The notes beneath the pieces are model-generated. The model saw only the letters and a program-made list of their open reading frames with translations. It was not told the DNA's origin and searched no databases. From the NCBI GenBank assembly GCA_940337035.1, contig CALNHX010007778.1, positions 1 to 64,000 on the forward strand: a stretch of DNA of 64,000 bases, given 5' to 3'. The position numbers and the translations under genes are program-made. Each line of letters starts with the position of its first letter. Position 1 is the stretch's first letter. This document shows positions 11,489 to 22,290 of this stretch, in pieces. This stretch comes from Agriotes lineatus. Lineage: Eukaryota > Arthropoda > Insecta > Coleoptera > Elateridae.

Positions 11489-12068
11489 TTAAATACCTCC
11501 CCTGTCTGCTGTTATATTTATCTCTTGCTGGAGGAATTCCTTGACTTCTTGCTTGACGTTGTCATTTTTAAATTCTATTTCTTTAATTACTATATTATTT
11601 CTTCTATTCTCTTTCTCCTGTTTCTCTAACCTGTTCTCCAAATTACTGATTCTCTTCTCCATCTTTCCTTTTTCTTTTTGCCAGTTTTTAGCCTTTTCCT
11701 CCCATTCTGCTTTAACTTTCTTTAGTTCTTCCTTCACTTCCTCAAAATCTTTTTTCATATCTGTTATTTTTAATTCAAATTCTTTCTTTAACTCCTCCTT
11801 TACCTCATCAAGTTTTTTAAGTATTGCTTCCATCTCTTCGTTTTCTTCGCCGTCCGTCTGCTCTTTTTTTTGCCTCCTCTTTGTTACGCTGCTTTGGTGG
11901 GCTTCTCGATATCTTCGCACTTTTAGAAAACGCTTTTATTTGCTCCTTTTTCCACTTATTAAAAACTTCCACATCTTCTCCTTCTGTTTGCCGCTTTCTT
12001 AGTTCTTTTGTACTGGTAACACTGCTAGCCCTATTTCTCTTATATTCATTGTCCCCTTTCTTATTCAT
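11489..12068 (-). pseudogene. LINE ORF1 protein, coiled-coil nucleic-acid binder
   Basis: The start is ATG at 12066-12068 (MNKKGDNEYKRNRAS). A basic N-terminal part passes by frameshift near 11900 into a frame dominated by a long heptad-like coiled coil rich in E, K and L (about 11850-11600). It then reads RRNNIVIKEI, the usual entry to the RNA-recognition fold of L1-like ORF1 proteins, and is cut short at 11489. Such proteins coat the element RNA as trimers. This copy is frameshifted and truncated. Confidence 0.7.
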
Positions 12069-12576
12069 AAGGTATTTTTTAATTATTTGTCATCACTCTT
12101 TTAATCGAAAAATCGCCTTTTTCTCTCTCGCACTCTACGCCACTGCTTTATGTCCTTGGTCTGTGAAATGCACCAATCCGGCCGCGTTTCACTTTTACGC
12201 GAATTTAACCCTTATTTTATCTCCCGCTAAACTTTTCTGTAAGAATTTCTACTTTATATGATTTAGTTTCCTCTCGAATTATTATATCACCGTATCACTG
12301 CACTTTTATTTACTCGTTACACACTTTATCACTTTTACTTTTCATTTTTATAACTTGAAAAACACACTAATTTCGCGGCGTTGTTGATGGAGTCTAGATA
12401 TAGGTTATCACATCCAACTAGGAATGCGTAAATAATAATAGTAAATAGAGAGAGTTTCTGAGGTATACTGATTTCGGCGTTTTCCAGTAGAATACCTTGT
12501 GTTTCGACATCCATATCTATAAAGCAATGGTAATATTAGTCAATCAGATATAAATAAGCATATGCTGAACTACGTC

Positions 12577-12774
12577 TCAAAATTTGCTGGGTGGGGTTGG
12601 GACACATTGTAGTTGGTCTTTTAAGTAACTTTTAATCAAGGTGACATTAGGCGGAGAAAGGTCGATAGAATTGAGAATAGATAAGCGAATGCCATTGTCG
12701 ATAGTGTCAAATGCTTTGCTAAAGTCCAAGAGGACTAAGACTGACATCTTATTATTATCTATAGCAGTGAACAA
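12577..12774 (-). pseudogene. LINE copy A reverse transcriptase fragment
   Basis: A 65-codon open piece holds the FSKAFDTID motif and IKSYLKDQLQCV, typical of the palm of Jockey/CR1-like reverse transcriptases. It is nearly identical to 47980-48195. Frames upstream are broken. Confidence 0.75.
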
Positions 12775-13530
12775 ATGATCAGCAACTTTTGATAGAGCAG
12801 TCGAGCAGCTGCAGATCCCCTGCTTCTACGGAACCTACCTTGGGTGTTACACTTCGCCCTCGCCGACTCACCTGACATAAATCGTTACAAGGAAGACATA
12901 ACACAAGAAATAATTCGATAATACATGCAGCAATTATAAATCACACATTTAAAATTTGAAATGCGTCTATTCAGAACAAACACATAGGTGAATACAACTC
13001 AAATAGTATAATATTAAAGGGGTTAGTAGGTCATTTAATTCTAGCTTGAACAAACAAACAATTGATTTGAAACGCAGCCTGCTGTGTAATTACGGCGGAA
13101 CTCAACAGTTTTTCGCAATGAAACACGTACAAAATCCTGTCCTAACAAGCTGTTAATAATATGTGTAGGATAAGGTGAGATAAAAGGGCAACAGTATTTT
13201 ATTATGTACAGTGAAATCTCCCGTACCGGACACCTCTAATAAGCGGACACCTCTCTTATACGGACATTTTGTTGGGAACCAACTTGCTTGCATTAACTTT
13301 ACTAATAGGATTTTCTCTATTAAACGGACACTCTCTTAAACGGACACGGACACCATTTTTCGACAATTTTTAGACTGAATCTTTCTTGTACGGACACTTC
13401 AAAATGCAGGCCCAACTAATGTCGTTAGGCGTCAAAACAATCCATAAATGCCAGTGGCGTAACTACCGAGGGGTCAAAGGGGGCAGAAGCCCCCGGGCCC
13501 TGAACTTCAGGGGGACCAACAGGCCTCCTG

Positions 13531-15409
13531 GGCCCTGTAACACAAATCTAACAATTGTAACAAGTGTAAAACTTGTAGGAAATCCGCTTGTAGTTACAAG
13601 TCGTGCCTAATTCTGTAACACAAACTTAACTGAGTGACTTGTTATAACGGAGACAAATCTTACAAGTGTAGTTCTACACTTGTAGACTGATCGAAGGGCG
13701 CAATATTAATTAAAAAAATCAAGCAAATAGAAATAACATATAAAATAATTGACAGTATCCTCTACTCCAGCGATTTTATATGTTTATCGGTTGCAGGTTA
13801 TAAATTCCTTGTTTACGTATACAAAAGTAGGCTGGTAACTAAGTCATAACTTACTGTACATGGCAACCGATAACTATTGAACAAACCATGGATGTTATGA
13901 ATCATAACAGCCTTAGAAGTTTGAAATACTCGGATTTCAATACAACATCTGCGGTAGTTATGATACTCATAACATTCCTAGATATGTTAATAGCTATTAC
14001 CTATGAATTTGTCTGGTATCCAAGTGTAATCAAAATAAATCGTGTCATGTTCACTTGTTTGTCCAGTTGTGGAATACAAAAAGGTTGAAGTTCGTTTATT
14101 GTTGCAATTACCCTATTTTTAAGTAATGGCTTAGAAAAAAGATGTTCTGCAAGGAAAGTTGCAATTTTTAAATAAGGTTATAGAGAACAAAGATGTTCTT
14201 TTTGGAGCTTTCTCTAATACGCTACGGAAAGAGCATAAAGTCGACAAATGGAAGGAGTTGGCCAATCCGGTGATTCCGGTGCATCATCCACTGGACCTTC
14301 GTCCCCTTAAGTGAGTTGTCCATTGGACGTTCGTCATCGACTTGATTCTCATGATTGCATAAAGTTGTGCAATATTTAAAAATATTTCCCACAAATACCG
14401 GGTTGACTTGCAAATAGTTTAAACAAGGAAACTTTTCTTTTAGTATTTCAAATGCGTTTTCTATAATTCGTCTCGTTCGTTTATGAGCTCTATTAAAACC
14501 ATTCTGAGCTTAATTCAAGAAATCTTCATATGTTGGTGGAATCTGCCACTGCTTTAAAGGATATGCTGAATCCCCTAAAATTATTGCATTGGGATGAGGT
14601 CTGCAACTGTTTTCAACTAATGCGGAGTACACTGGCATCATGTAAGCTTCTGGGCCAATTACCACTCACATACTAGAATTTCATATCTGGTCCACAAACA
14701 GCCATACAGCTTCTTGAGTGTTTTCCATGTTGATCTACGTAAGTCGGTTGATTAACAGTAGGGGCATCTATATTTATTAATATTCCGTCAATTGCCCCAC
14801 ACACCTCAGGTATGCCTGCCATTTCATGAAATTGCTGCACCACGCTTAATGTGTCAGCGGGTCATGCTACTATTTCATTAAATTTAATTTGGTTGACAGC
14901 ATCCACAAAATCGTGAACGCATCTACAGTCATTTTTGAAATCCCATGCATATCGCAAATACTATGGTATTGTCCACCATTTCCCAGCCAGTGTAGTGCAA
15001 CTGACATTTTCTGCGTAGGGTATAGCCCATATCAACGGTTTTCCAGTGTTGGTGAAAGATCTCGAAGAAGATTTGTGAATTGTGTCCTATTCAACCTGAA
15101 TCTCTATAAATTTCTCATTACAGAGAAAGTCAAAATCAGTTATTCCTCTAAATCGATATTTTGCTCGGACAGCAACATCTTCTCACTAGAATCACTTGCA
15201 CTTGAACTTAACCACATATTGGGCAATATGTGCACCAAGAAGGATTTACTGATATTGACACATGAGAAGCTCAAACTTACAAGTGTTGGCGTTGAGTTAC
15301 AGAACAGACCTACAAGTGTACAATATCTGCCGTAATTACAAGTGCGGTACAGGTTATTACAAGTACAAATCTACAATTGTTACACTTGTAGGGCTTGTGT
15401 TACAGGCCC
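13531..15409 (-). mobile_element. Harbinger element with CTG target duplication, nested
   Basis: The ends GGCCCTGTAACACAA and (inverted) GGGCCTGTAACACAA are 15 bp with one mismatch. CTG flanks both sides (13528-13530 and 15410-15412), fitting the CWG targets known for PIF/Harbinger. Subterminal ACAAGTGTA-type repeats occur at both ends. The interior carries a minus-strand Harbinger transposase remnant. This is the innermost and youngest layer of the stack. Confidence 0.8.
14222..14990 (-). pseudogene. Harbinger transposase (HARBI1-like), degraded
   Basis: Read on the minus strand, successive frames give YVDQHGKHSRSCMAVCGPDM (near 14740-14680), ILGDSAYPLK (near 14570, with the second catalytic D) and FNRAHKRTRRIIENAFEILKE (near 14510-14440, with the catalytic E). 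This is the usual order of the HARBI1-type DDE domain. Several stops break it (for example after the GDSAYPL block), and the N-terminal half is hard to follow. The protein would cut and rejoin the element ends. Confidence 0.75.
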
Positions 15410-16310
15410 CTGAAGTTTAAAGCCTAGCAGGTCCAAACTCGGTCCCGTATAAAGTTTCAATGAGTCCGGGAAAAACACAAGAAACCCTCTGTGAAATCTA
15501 AAACATGTCAAAAAGTTATCTGTTTGGTATAAATTTAAAATAAAATAATTTCTGTACACCCGATGCACCACGTCTTGCACGTGCATCTACTTCGCAGTCA
15601 TCTCAGATTATTGATCTGAGAAGCAGAGAGCGAGAAATGTTCATACATCAGACATCATTACATCTTTTGCTAATCAGAAGTCTAGAAGATATCTTCTTGA
15701 TTAGCAGATCAGCAGTTAAAGCAAAGTTATACTTTGAATTGTACCTCGAAATGTACGGAAGTGCCGAATTGCGGAAATAATTATGTTTTTGTTTGTTCCT
15801 TTAGTGCGTAGGCTTGCAGGATTTATATTTATTATTATTATTTTCAATAAAAAACGCGTATCTCTCTATTGTTCATTTTGCTTTGATGTTTCTGTTTATG
15901 AATTTTAAAAAAATAATTGAAAAATGATAACCAAAAATGCTTTGCCAAGAATAGGACTTACACTTGACAATAAGGGGCCCGGTGAAGATCACGGCCCCCG
16001 GGCCCAAAATTTGAAGTTACGCCACTTCATAAATCCAACATTTAATGATCATGTTGTTAAATTATAGAATCCTTTTGCAATACGGGCGGTATTAAGGAAA
16101 TTCGACACTTTCATTACGCTATGCGCGATATTATTAGTACAAAACAATCCATATCGCTTGACTTTAGAGGTCTGCAATTCAAAGATAAAAATAAAAATAG
16201 GAAGAAATTTTCCTGCTTGCTTTTATGGAAGAAAAGAATAAGAAAACTATGCTCAGGGCTCCCCGGCCGCGGAGTTTGCGGGTATCAAGTTACGCCACTG
16301 TAATCATTTT

Positions 16311-16514
16311 GAACCAGAGGACGATTCACCCGTATCAGTAGTGGCTGAACTGTATAGAAATATCCCAGAAATCGAAGACGTCGACCCTGACGAATTTATA
16401 ATCGTTGACAAAGAAATAATCGTGGAAGATGATGTAACCGAAATTTCAGGTGAATCAGCTGCCGTTGATGTAATTGGCAGAATTAGAAAACGATGGCGAC
16501 TTAGAAATTTGTGA
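16311..16514 (+). pseudogene. Tigger transposase C-terminal fragment
   Basis: The open frame EPEDDSPVSVVAELYRN... runs 67 codons to TGA at 16512-16514. It is acidic, like the C-terminal tails of Tigger/pogo transposases after the DDE domain. Assignment rests on its place inside the Tigger ends; the residues alone are not diagnostic. Confidence 0.45.
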
Positions 16515-16987
16515 GAATATAATCAAGACATAAGCGGAAGCATTAACAGTGAAATTTTGTTAAATGCTTTGCTAAAGAAAGTAATGACTTTAAAGTATTC
16601 CAACTTTAAAGTATCCGAAATCCATGTGGAAAGTCAGAAAAAACCCTTACGTCAAACAAGATTTTGTAACAACTATTACATAACTTTGTTTCAATTATTT
16701 TATTATTCTTATCAGTATTGTTAGCGCGTATACCTTGGCATAATATAACTTTTTTAAACAAATGGATTTTTCCCTTAAGCGGACGCCTCTAATAACCGGA
16801 CAAAAACTTTGCCACCGTGCGTGTCCGCTTATGGGAGATTTTACTGTATATCAATATTTAGGCCAACAAAATCAGTAGTATTGCTTTTAATTTCATTAAT
16901 GGTTTTAGCAACTGTTTGAATGTCAATAAAAGTACAATTGAAGGATACTGTGTCACTTTTAGCTTTATTGTTTTTGTAACTACCAAT

Positions 16988-17767
16988 GGGCGTGTTCAGC
17001 CTGAGCAGCGGTGACTCAGCGGTCGCTTTTTGCTAAGACTGCGAACGGCTGAACGACCTTGGTTAGGGAACGCTGTTTTCTTGTATTTTTGTCAGGACGT
17101 GTACACGATGCTAGAGCATTTAGAATTAGTCCACTCTACCACAGAATAACAAGCGACAATGCACTTTTAATACCTGCAAATTTGCATATCCTTGGTGACA
17201 GTGCGTATCCCTTGATGAAAAATTTAATGACACCATTTAGAGATACAGGTCATTTGATACTTATGCAAACTACTTTTAACACTTCTCTAAGCGCAGCACG
17301 AAGCAAAATTGAACAAGCGTTTTGACGACTAAAAGGGAAATTTCATAGGTTGAAGTAACTAGATGCAAATATTGAAAACATTGCAACAGTTGTTACTGCA
17401 ACTTGTGTTCTGCACAATTATATCATTCGCATGGAAGGGCTGCAAAATTTCTATTTGAATGTGGGAGAAAATAATGAGAATGAGGATGGACCCCATGAAG
17501 AATTTTGAGTTTGAGTATTACTCTGCCAAAATTAGACTGATTTTTTTAATGACTACTTTTCTAGCACGTTTCAATAATTTCGAGGAACTACTGATTTTGA
17601 GAAAATGGTCATTTTAATTTCGTAATTTGTTCAATTTGCCCAAATGTGCCTCTACAATTTCACCATATTATTTGCTAGAAAAAATTGCAACCGCTGTTCC
17701 AGCGCTGTCGCTCACCAAGGTGTTCTGCGCAATCGCCAACTCAGCGCTGTCCCGGCTGAACGCGCCC
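16988..17767 (+). mobile_element. Second Harbinger element, AAT target duplication
   Basis: The ends GGGCGTGTTCAGCC and (inverted) GGGCGCGTTCAGCC flank 780 bp. AAT stands on both sides (16985-16987 and 17768-17770), and LINE copy B has a single AAT at the matching place near 48751. GCTCAGC/CGCTGAG-type motifs occur inside both ends. It is internally deleted, keeping only the end of the transposase. Confidence 0.85.
17059..17508 (+). pseudogene. Harbinger transposase C-terminal half
   Basis: The frame reads GRVHDARAF, LHILGDSAYPL (catalytic D near 17200) and ARSKIEQAF (catalytic E near 17310). After a TGA at 17323-17325, RLKGKFHRLK and ATCVLHNYIIRMEG follow to 17508. This is the standard end of a Harbinger DDE domain. 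The N-terminal third is missing and two stops interrupt the rest, so the copy is dead. Confidence 0.85.
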
Positions 17768-18025
17768 AATGATTTTGAAAGTATTCATTATTCAAATCAG
17801 GAATGCTCTTTTTTATAAAAAAATATTATTAATGTCATTTGGATTCTGGAGGTTAGTGGGCAAATCATTGTGTTTTGCACGCTTCAAATCTAGTCTTTTT
17901 AGTTTTGTAGTTTTCAATTCTGTCGTTTAAAATCCAAGTTCACCTTTTCACTTTTAACAGCTTGTGTGTTAAAATTTCTCAGGGTTTCGTAGTAGTTTCA
18001 GTGAACGGGAAATTTAGTTTTTTAA

Positions 18026-18400
18026 AACTTAATTGATTTAATTCAGGGATTTGGATGGGTTAGTAGTGAGCCCAGTTTTGCACTTCGACTCTGTGGTCTT
18101 TTGTGCCCCCCTGATCCTATTAAAATAGACTATCAGTCCAGTGAGACAAATGTCTCATTTAATAAAACAAAAAAGACCGTTTTGCAAATAGAACGCGTAT
18201 TCACTAAAGCACCTCTAGTATTTACCACACGTACGTATATGACGTCATTGTTGGTAGCAAACTACCAGTCGCATTCGCCTTGATAAAATTTGCCTAGAAT
18301 CTAACCTAAAAAGCTGGGTTAGGATAATTAAGATAATAATTAGTGTTAGAAACTGAAATTCGGTTCCTGACCTGACATGACCATTCCAAACATATAACTT
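18026..18400. other. Non-coding stretch between two LINE remnants
   Basis: No gene is seen. LINE copy A loses similarity to copy B near 18025. Confidence 0.4.
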
Positions 18401-19330
18401 TAATAACTTCTTTCTCTATCTCTTACGGTTTGGCTGCTGAAAGAGCGTCCCGGACAGACAAGTCTATTATATATATGGATGGATGTGCACCTTCAACGAG
18501 TTGTAGGCTGTTTTTTAGGAGGTGCTCGTGTGTGAGAGCTGCTCCATGTGGAGTTCCACCAAAGAGTTGCTGTCTTTTACGGAATAATGCTGGACAGACG
18601 AAGATTATGTGTGAGGCTGTCTGCTTTTCCTGACAATCCACAGAGTATATCTCCTCCGTATATACCTATTTTTGTAGGTGTTTTCTCAGGTGGCAGTATC
18701 ATGCATATATCTAATACTTACTATATTGCTAGCGGCTATGAGTGGGAAACTCGCCAAGGAAGTGAGACAGGCAACTAACTCTTCAATGTATAATGGTGAG
18801 CTGTGCGCAAGCGCGGCGGCGTCGTCCGCCCAATGGGGAAGTGGTCAAGTTTAAAATTCGCTTCTAAAGGCGGAGTTCGAATTCTCACGCATGCGCACAA
18901 GACGCGTTATACTCTAAGTGAAACTATGTCGGCGCCGTAATGTTTTCCGGCGTTCCGAGGCCCTACTAGCAATATATGTGTATTATATATATGGTATCAT
19001 GTGGCTAGTCCTACCAGCCGTCTAATGTGACTTCGTCCTAGATGGAGGACATCAGTTGTTAGTCAAGAGTTAGCAATCTGGTTAGGAGCTAGTTCTCTGC
19101 TGCGGTCGCTAGGAGGTAGTAATCTGTCTAAGGAGTTCTTTATTGCACGTATCTATGTTCCTGATTTCATGAATTTTATTGCTGCGTGGAACGTCAGCAG
19201 ACTCGGCTGAATCCCTTCACGATACCTGGGGTTTTACCCTTGGGTATTGTGTGATTATTTGACTTTTTTTTGTACGTTGCATCTTGCGCTGTGCGCTGAT
19301 TACTTGAATAAGCGTTCTTAAAGCCTCATC
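18401..19330 (-). mobile_element. LINE C-terminal remnant (RNase H/zinc-binding tail) with an inserted MITE
   Basis: On the minus strand, VLHLGRSHIRRLVGL near 19050 and CQEKQTASHIIFVCPALFRKR at about 18635-18570 match the conserved end of I/R1/Jockey-type LINEs, where a Cys/His pattern and CPALxRxR follow RNase H. The two parts are separated by the insertion at 18721-18982. The frame is open from 18641 to 18423 and broken elsewhere. Confidence 0.65.
18721..18982. mobile_element. MITE with a tRNA-like core
   Basis: The ends TATATTGCTAGCGG and (inverted) TATATTGCTAGTAGGG lie about 255 bp apart inside the LINE remnant. In the middle, 18832-18890 resembles a tRNA (A-box-like TGGTCAAGTTTAAAA, anticodon-loop-like CTTCTAA, B-box-like GAGTTCGAATTC). 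Because the acceptor stem does not pair and inverted ends surround it, I read this as a MITE or SINE fusion and not as a tRNA gene. Confidence 0.4.
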
Positions 19331-19390
19331 GAAGTTGAACTTGCTTTAGTAATGTCATTGACTATTAAACTTTAATAATCTATAGTCTGT

Positions 19391-19801
19391 TCAGTAAACA
19401 TAAAAACACAAAGTGGCCTTTGATCTCCAAAATTTCATGAGTGTACTTCCAGAGTTTATCTTTATCTAGGAATGTACTTACATAAAGTTACTAAAACATA
19501 TAGGTTAAAGGTGTGACAATTACTTCCCATCTGTCATAAATGTTGTAATTAACTACTTTTAAGGATATTGTACAATTAGTATGTTGGACTATATTACATT
19601 TTAGAGAAGTTCAGGTGAGAATTTCTAGAAAAATATTTACTTTGACACTGACAAGGAGAAATATTAATTGTCATTTTTAAATTCAAATCTGCCTGTATAC
19701 AGGTGTCGGAACCTTTGCAAAACCAAATACAGAATCCCTATAACAAAAATTATATGCACATGTCAACTTCAAAAACATTAAAATGTTTTTGTGTTTACTG
19801 A
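19391..19801. mobile_element. MITE with TTCAGTAAACA ends
   Basis: The left end TTCAGTAAACATAAAAACAC is matched by the inverted right end ...TTTTTGTGTTTACTGAA. The element is about 410 bp, non-coding and AT-rich. No clear target duplication was found, so the superfamily is open. Confidence 0.55.
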
Positions 19802-19854
19802 ATGCCCTATACGTAGTTTGTTCATTTAACGTAATTATTATTGTATTTGTGCAC

Positions 19855-20160
19855 AGACCTAGGCAGTAATTAATTACTTTGTAATTAAATTACTAATTAA
19901 ATTCATTTTCGTTTCTTTGCTTTGGAATTGAATTACTTTTCAAAATGCGGCAACTGTAATTGAGAATTTCCATTTTTCTTAAAAAGTACTTGACAGTTAC
20001 TTTTTGAAGGTAATTAATTATTATATTCAGTTACTCAATAATTACTTTTGTGTAATTAAATTACTCTACAGTATCTGTGCTAATTGAAATTACTCGCGGT
20101 ATTTGAGTTACTTTATGGTATTTTAATTACTGAATTACTGTCCTCGATTGGGTGCTAAAT
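19855..20160. repeat. TAATTAC-rich repeat, one end of an old element
   Basis: A dense series of GTAATTAAATTACT-like motifs is matched in inverted orientation at about 24335-24425 (GAATTACTTTTTAAAGTAATTT before CCCAGCTCT). The pair could be the ends of one degenerate 4.6-kb element or two copies of a repeat. No transposase was found between them. Confidence 0.4.
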
Positions 20161-20890
20161 CTCCAGAATGCAAAAAATACGATAAGGTCTTATTAAGTTA
20201 CATATTAAGCAAATCGGAATAGGGTCTTTCCGGAGCAATATAAGTCTAATTTATGATATCCTCTGACGAGTCGAATAACAGCAACAGTCGGACGCGTGCA
20301 CAAAGAGTGCATTGATGCGTGTATGTAGATGTGACATGTACGTTATAATAGTAAAGCTAATATTGTGTAAGACACTAAAACTATATTTGCAGTAAGTTTA
20401 TTACACATTACGTACCTATGGTAAAAATATAATTTAAAATAATTTCATTCGACGGTATTGGTTCATAATAATTATTTATTCATTTCACGTTGCTTGTTTT
20501 AAACGGTGTACTAGCATAGGGGTATACTGCAGTGCAAGTGTGAAAGGCATTAAATCCAGAAAATTACGTTTTTGAGTGATAAATTGAATTAGACGGCCAA
20601 AATCCGATAACGTTTAAACAGCGTAAGAAACATAAATAAAATGTGCTTAATTGCAAAAGTCCATGCCTGGTTGACTCAAAAATGCAGTATGGGGTATGGT
20701 ACTAATACAATTTAAAAACGCCACATAAGTTTACCGAATTCTTGCATTGAACATTTTGTAAATTATCCATTCTTTGTCGCTTTCTTGCCTTGTAGTGCTC
20801 ATATGCTGCTTTGTATACTGGCAACTAGGGCATAATTTTGCGACTACGAAAAATTGTTTATCTACTCCAGTGGGATAAGTAACTTATTAC
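20161..20890. other. Non-coding AT-rich stretch
   Basis: No gene or element of a known family is seen. Confidence 0.5.
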
Positions 20891-21025
20891 GTCACTCATT
20901 TGGCACTATTTTCGTTATGTAATGCAGCTCATTACAACCACTAGTGGTGTAATGAACTTCCATTACACTACTAATAGTGGTGTAATGGCTTCATTACCTA
21001 ACTGAAGTAGTGTCAAATGAATGAC
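20891..21025. repeat. Foldback palindrome, about 135 bp
   Basis: The arm starting GTCACTCATTTGGCACTA pairs with the arm ending TAGTGTCAAATGAATGAC. Inner arms carry several copies of CATTACA.CACTA and meet at a short AACTT loop. It has the same size and design as the palindromes at 8970, 23275, 26220 and 41605, but a different stem sequence. Confidence 0.75.
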
Positions 21026-21742
21026 ATTTTCCTTGAAAATGACAGATCTGAAATTTTTCTTAATGCACTTTTCTCAATTTTGGGCGGTTGTAGATAAAAG
21101 TTTGTACAATACATGTGTGATAATGCATCATTAATATACTTGTGTGCTTCATAACTCGTGCTACGCATTCGTTTGTAACTTACACACACGTATATTACTG
21201 ATGCACTTGTCCCACTTGTATAGTAAATAAATATTACGGTCTGCTGCAGCATGTTAGCTTCGATCATTATTAAAAATCTGGAATAGTGTCTTATAAAAAT
21301 CGTGACTTTCTTATAATTTCGATCACCTCATCCAACATTACTTCTTTACATTATACAGGATGCTGCGGTGACGGTCGAAACCTACAAAACCCACAAGCTA
21401 ACTACGAGACATTCAAATATCCTTTTTTTAATGATTTTACACCAAACTCCATTTAGATTTTTTAAAAGAACAGTCCATAGTGACCCAATGTACGTAATTG
21501 TATATATGTTATTCCACTAAACTTAAAATCAATAGGTATTATTAAATATTTTAATAAAATTACTAGGTATTATTAAAATGTTAAGATTTTGAAATTTGAA
21601 GTAAAAATATGAAAGCAACCTGAGCAATTTATTTGTTAACCGGTTTACAGTAATTTTATAAAATACGTATTTTCTCCCGTTTTTTCTACGGTATGTTCAA
21701 AAAGAAATTACATAAGGATTGGCCATGAAATATAAAAGTAAT
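21026..21742. other. Non-coding stretch
   Basis: No gene or recognisable element is seen. Confidence 0.45.
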
Positions 21743-21836
21743 GTTGTAACGTTTCACTCCAAATTAAGCGCGATCAAAGTTAATTTAAAATTAATAGCGC
21801 TTAATTTTCGTCTAGGCCAACAATGAACGTTACAAC
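21743..21836. repeat. Foldback palindrome, about 94 bp
   Basis: The outer arms GTTGTAACGTT / AACGTTACAAC and inner arms AAATTAAGCGC / GCGCTTAATTTT pair around an AT-rich centre. It lies at the left edge of the promoter-like region that follows. Confidence 0.65.
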
Positions 21837-22290
21837 AATGGAAATTTTTCAAAGCGCTCGAACTGGCAAGATTAGCGCTAGCCCCTCGATCGACGCGAGC
21901 GATACGGAGAATCGGTTCTCCGCGCAGTCCTTCCTTAATACACGAGAAGTCCCGAGAGCCGATCGCCACGTTTAAAACAAAATTCGAGCAGCGGACTCGG
22001 GGAGATCTTGACCAGAATTTTAACCGGGCTTCGAGCCGCCCTCAGCGGCTGGACGCCGCAGAACATTCCGGATCTCCAACCTAAATTAACCAGGGCCTTC
22101 AGCCAAACTCGGACCAGAAACTGACCTGAAGAATTCGAAATATTAACTCGATTTTCCCCAGGTACCTGCCTATATAAACGTATTTCTGTACTCGGACTGC
22201 GTTTATTAGGATTTATTCGTAAATTGAAAACAATAAATTTATTATACACAAATTTGGGAATCGGATTGTGTAAGTTTTGTTCTTACAATT
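21837..22290 (+). other. GC-richer block with TATA box and poly(A) signal, possible solo LTR
   Basis: Compared with its surroundings this block is GC-rich. Near its right side it has CTATATAAACG (about 22170) followed about 50 bp later by AATAAA (22231). That order resembles an LTR (U3-TATA-R-poly(A)). The TG...CA ends and a target duplication could not be confirmed, so solo LTR is only a suggestion. Confidence 0.3.

Larger units (their letters stand above)
7801..12400 (-). mobile_element. Two-ORF non-LTR retrotransposon (RTE/I-group-like), decayed
   Basis: Read on the minus strand there is a coiled-coil ORF1 (12068 to 11489), an apurinic-type endonuclease (about 11050 to 10270), a reverse transcriptase (9953 to about 8400) and a C-terminal segment ending near 7865. 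The C-terminus carries the SESW/ITYG, EMKYLRRIRG and RQLSWWGHLQRM motifs seen in RTE-like and related LINEs. Clade assignment is uncertain. Stops and frameshifts occur throughout, and a 350-bp insertion sits in the reverse transcriptase. The length of about 4.6 kb suggests a nearly full-length copy. Confidence 0.85.
13452..16027. mobile_element. hAT-like non-autonomous element with CAGTGGCGTAACT ends
   Basis: The left end CAGTGGCGTAACTACC is matched by the inverted ...AGTTACGCCACT ending near 16026. Flanks CATAAATGC (13443-13451) and CATAAATCC (16028-16036) look like an 8-9-bp duplication with one mismatch. The element-specific sequence is only about 700 bp; the rest is the Harbinger inside it. 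A second, isolated end of this type (GTTACGCCACTG) finishes at 16300. hAT membership is inferred from the ends and target length only. Confidence 0.6.
13209..16846. mobile_element. Tigger/pogo-type DNA transposon, TA target, nested in LINE copy A
   Basis: The left end is CAGTGAAATCTCCCGTACC and the right end is the inverted ...GGGAGATTTTACTG. TA lies at 13207-13208 and 16847-16848. The empty site is preserved in LINE copy B near 48620 (TTATTATATCAATATTT). Subterminal CGGACACCTCT motifs are repeated on the left. A residual transposase C-terminus remains at 16311-16514. Most of the 3.6 kb is made of younger insertions. Confidence 0.85.
12452..18025 (-). mobile_element. LINE copy A (Jockey/CR1-like), interrupted by nested transposons
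   Basis: The outer sequence (12452-13208, 16847-16987 and 17768-18025) is collinear with 47.89-48.99 kb (copy B). The minus-strand protein contains LVLLDFSKAFDTIDNGIRL at about 12735-12680, with the catalytic D of reverse transcriptase motif A. Further right comes the upstream motif INEIKSNTTDFVGLNID near 16900-16850. Removing the two insertions restores the order in copy B. The reading frame is broken in several places. The left edge is the LINE 3' end. Confidence 0.8.

Noticed and set aside
11393..12261. Long plus-strand frames rich in F, S and L
   Set aside because: They are the antisense of the Glu/Lys-rich coiled coil of LINE ORF1, which explains their composition.
18832..18895. tRNA-Arg (TCT) gene
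   Set aside because: The A and B boxes and anticodon loop are only approximate, the acceptor stem does not pair, and it lies inside inverted ends within a LINE remnant.
21743..22290. Confident solo LTR beginning TGTAACG
   Set aside because: The apparent TG start is part of a palindrome, no matching CA end with a target duplication was found, and no partner LTR exists in the window; kept only as a low-confidence note.
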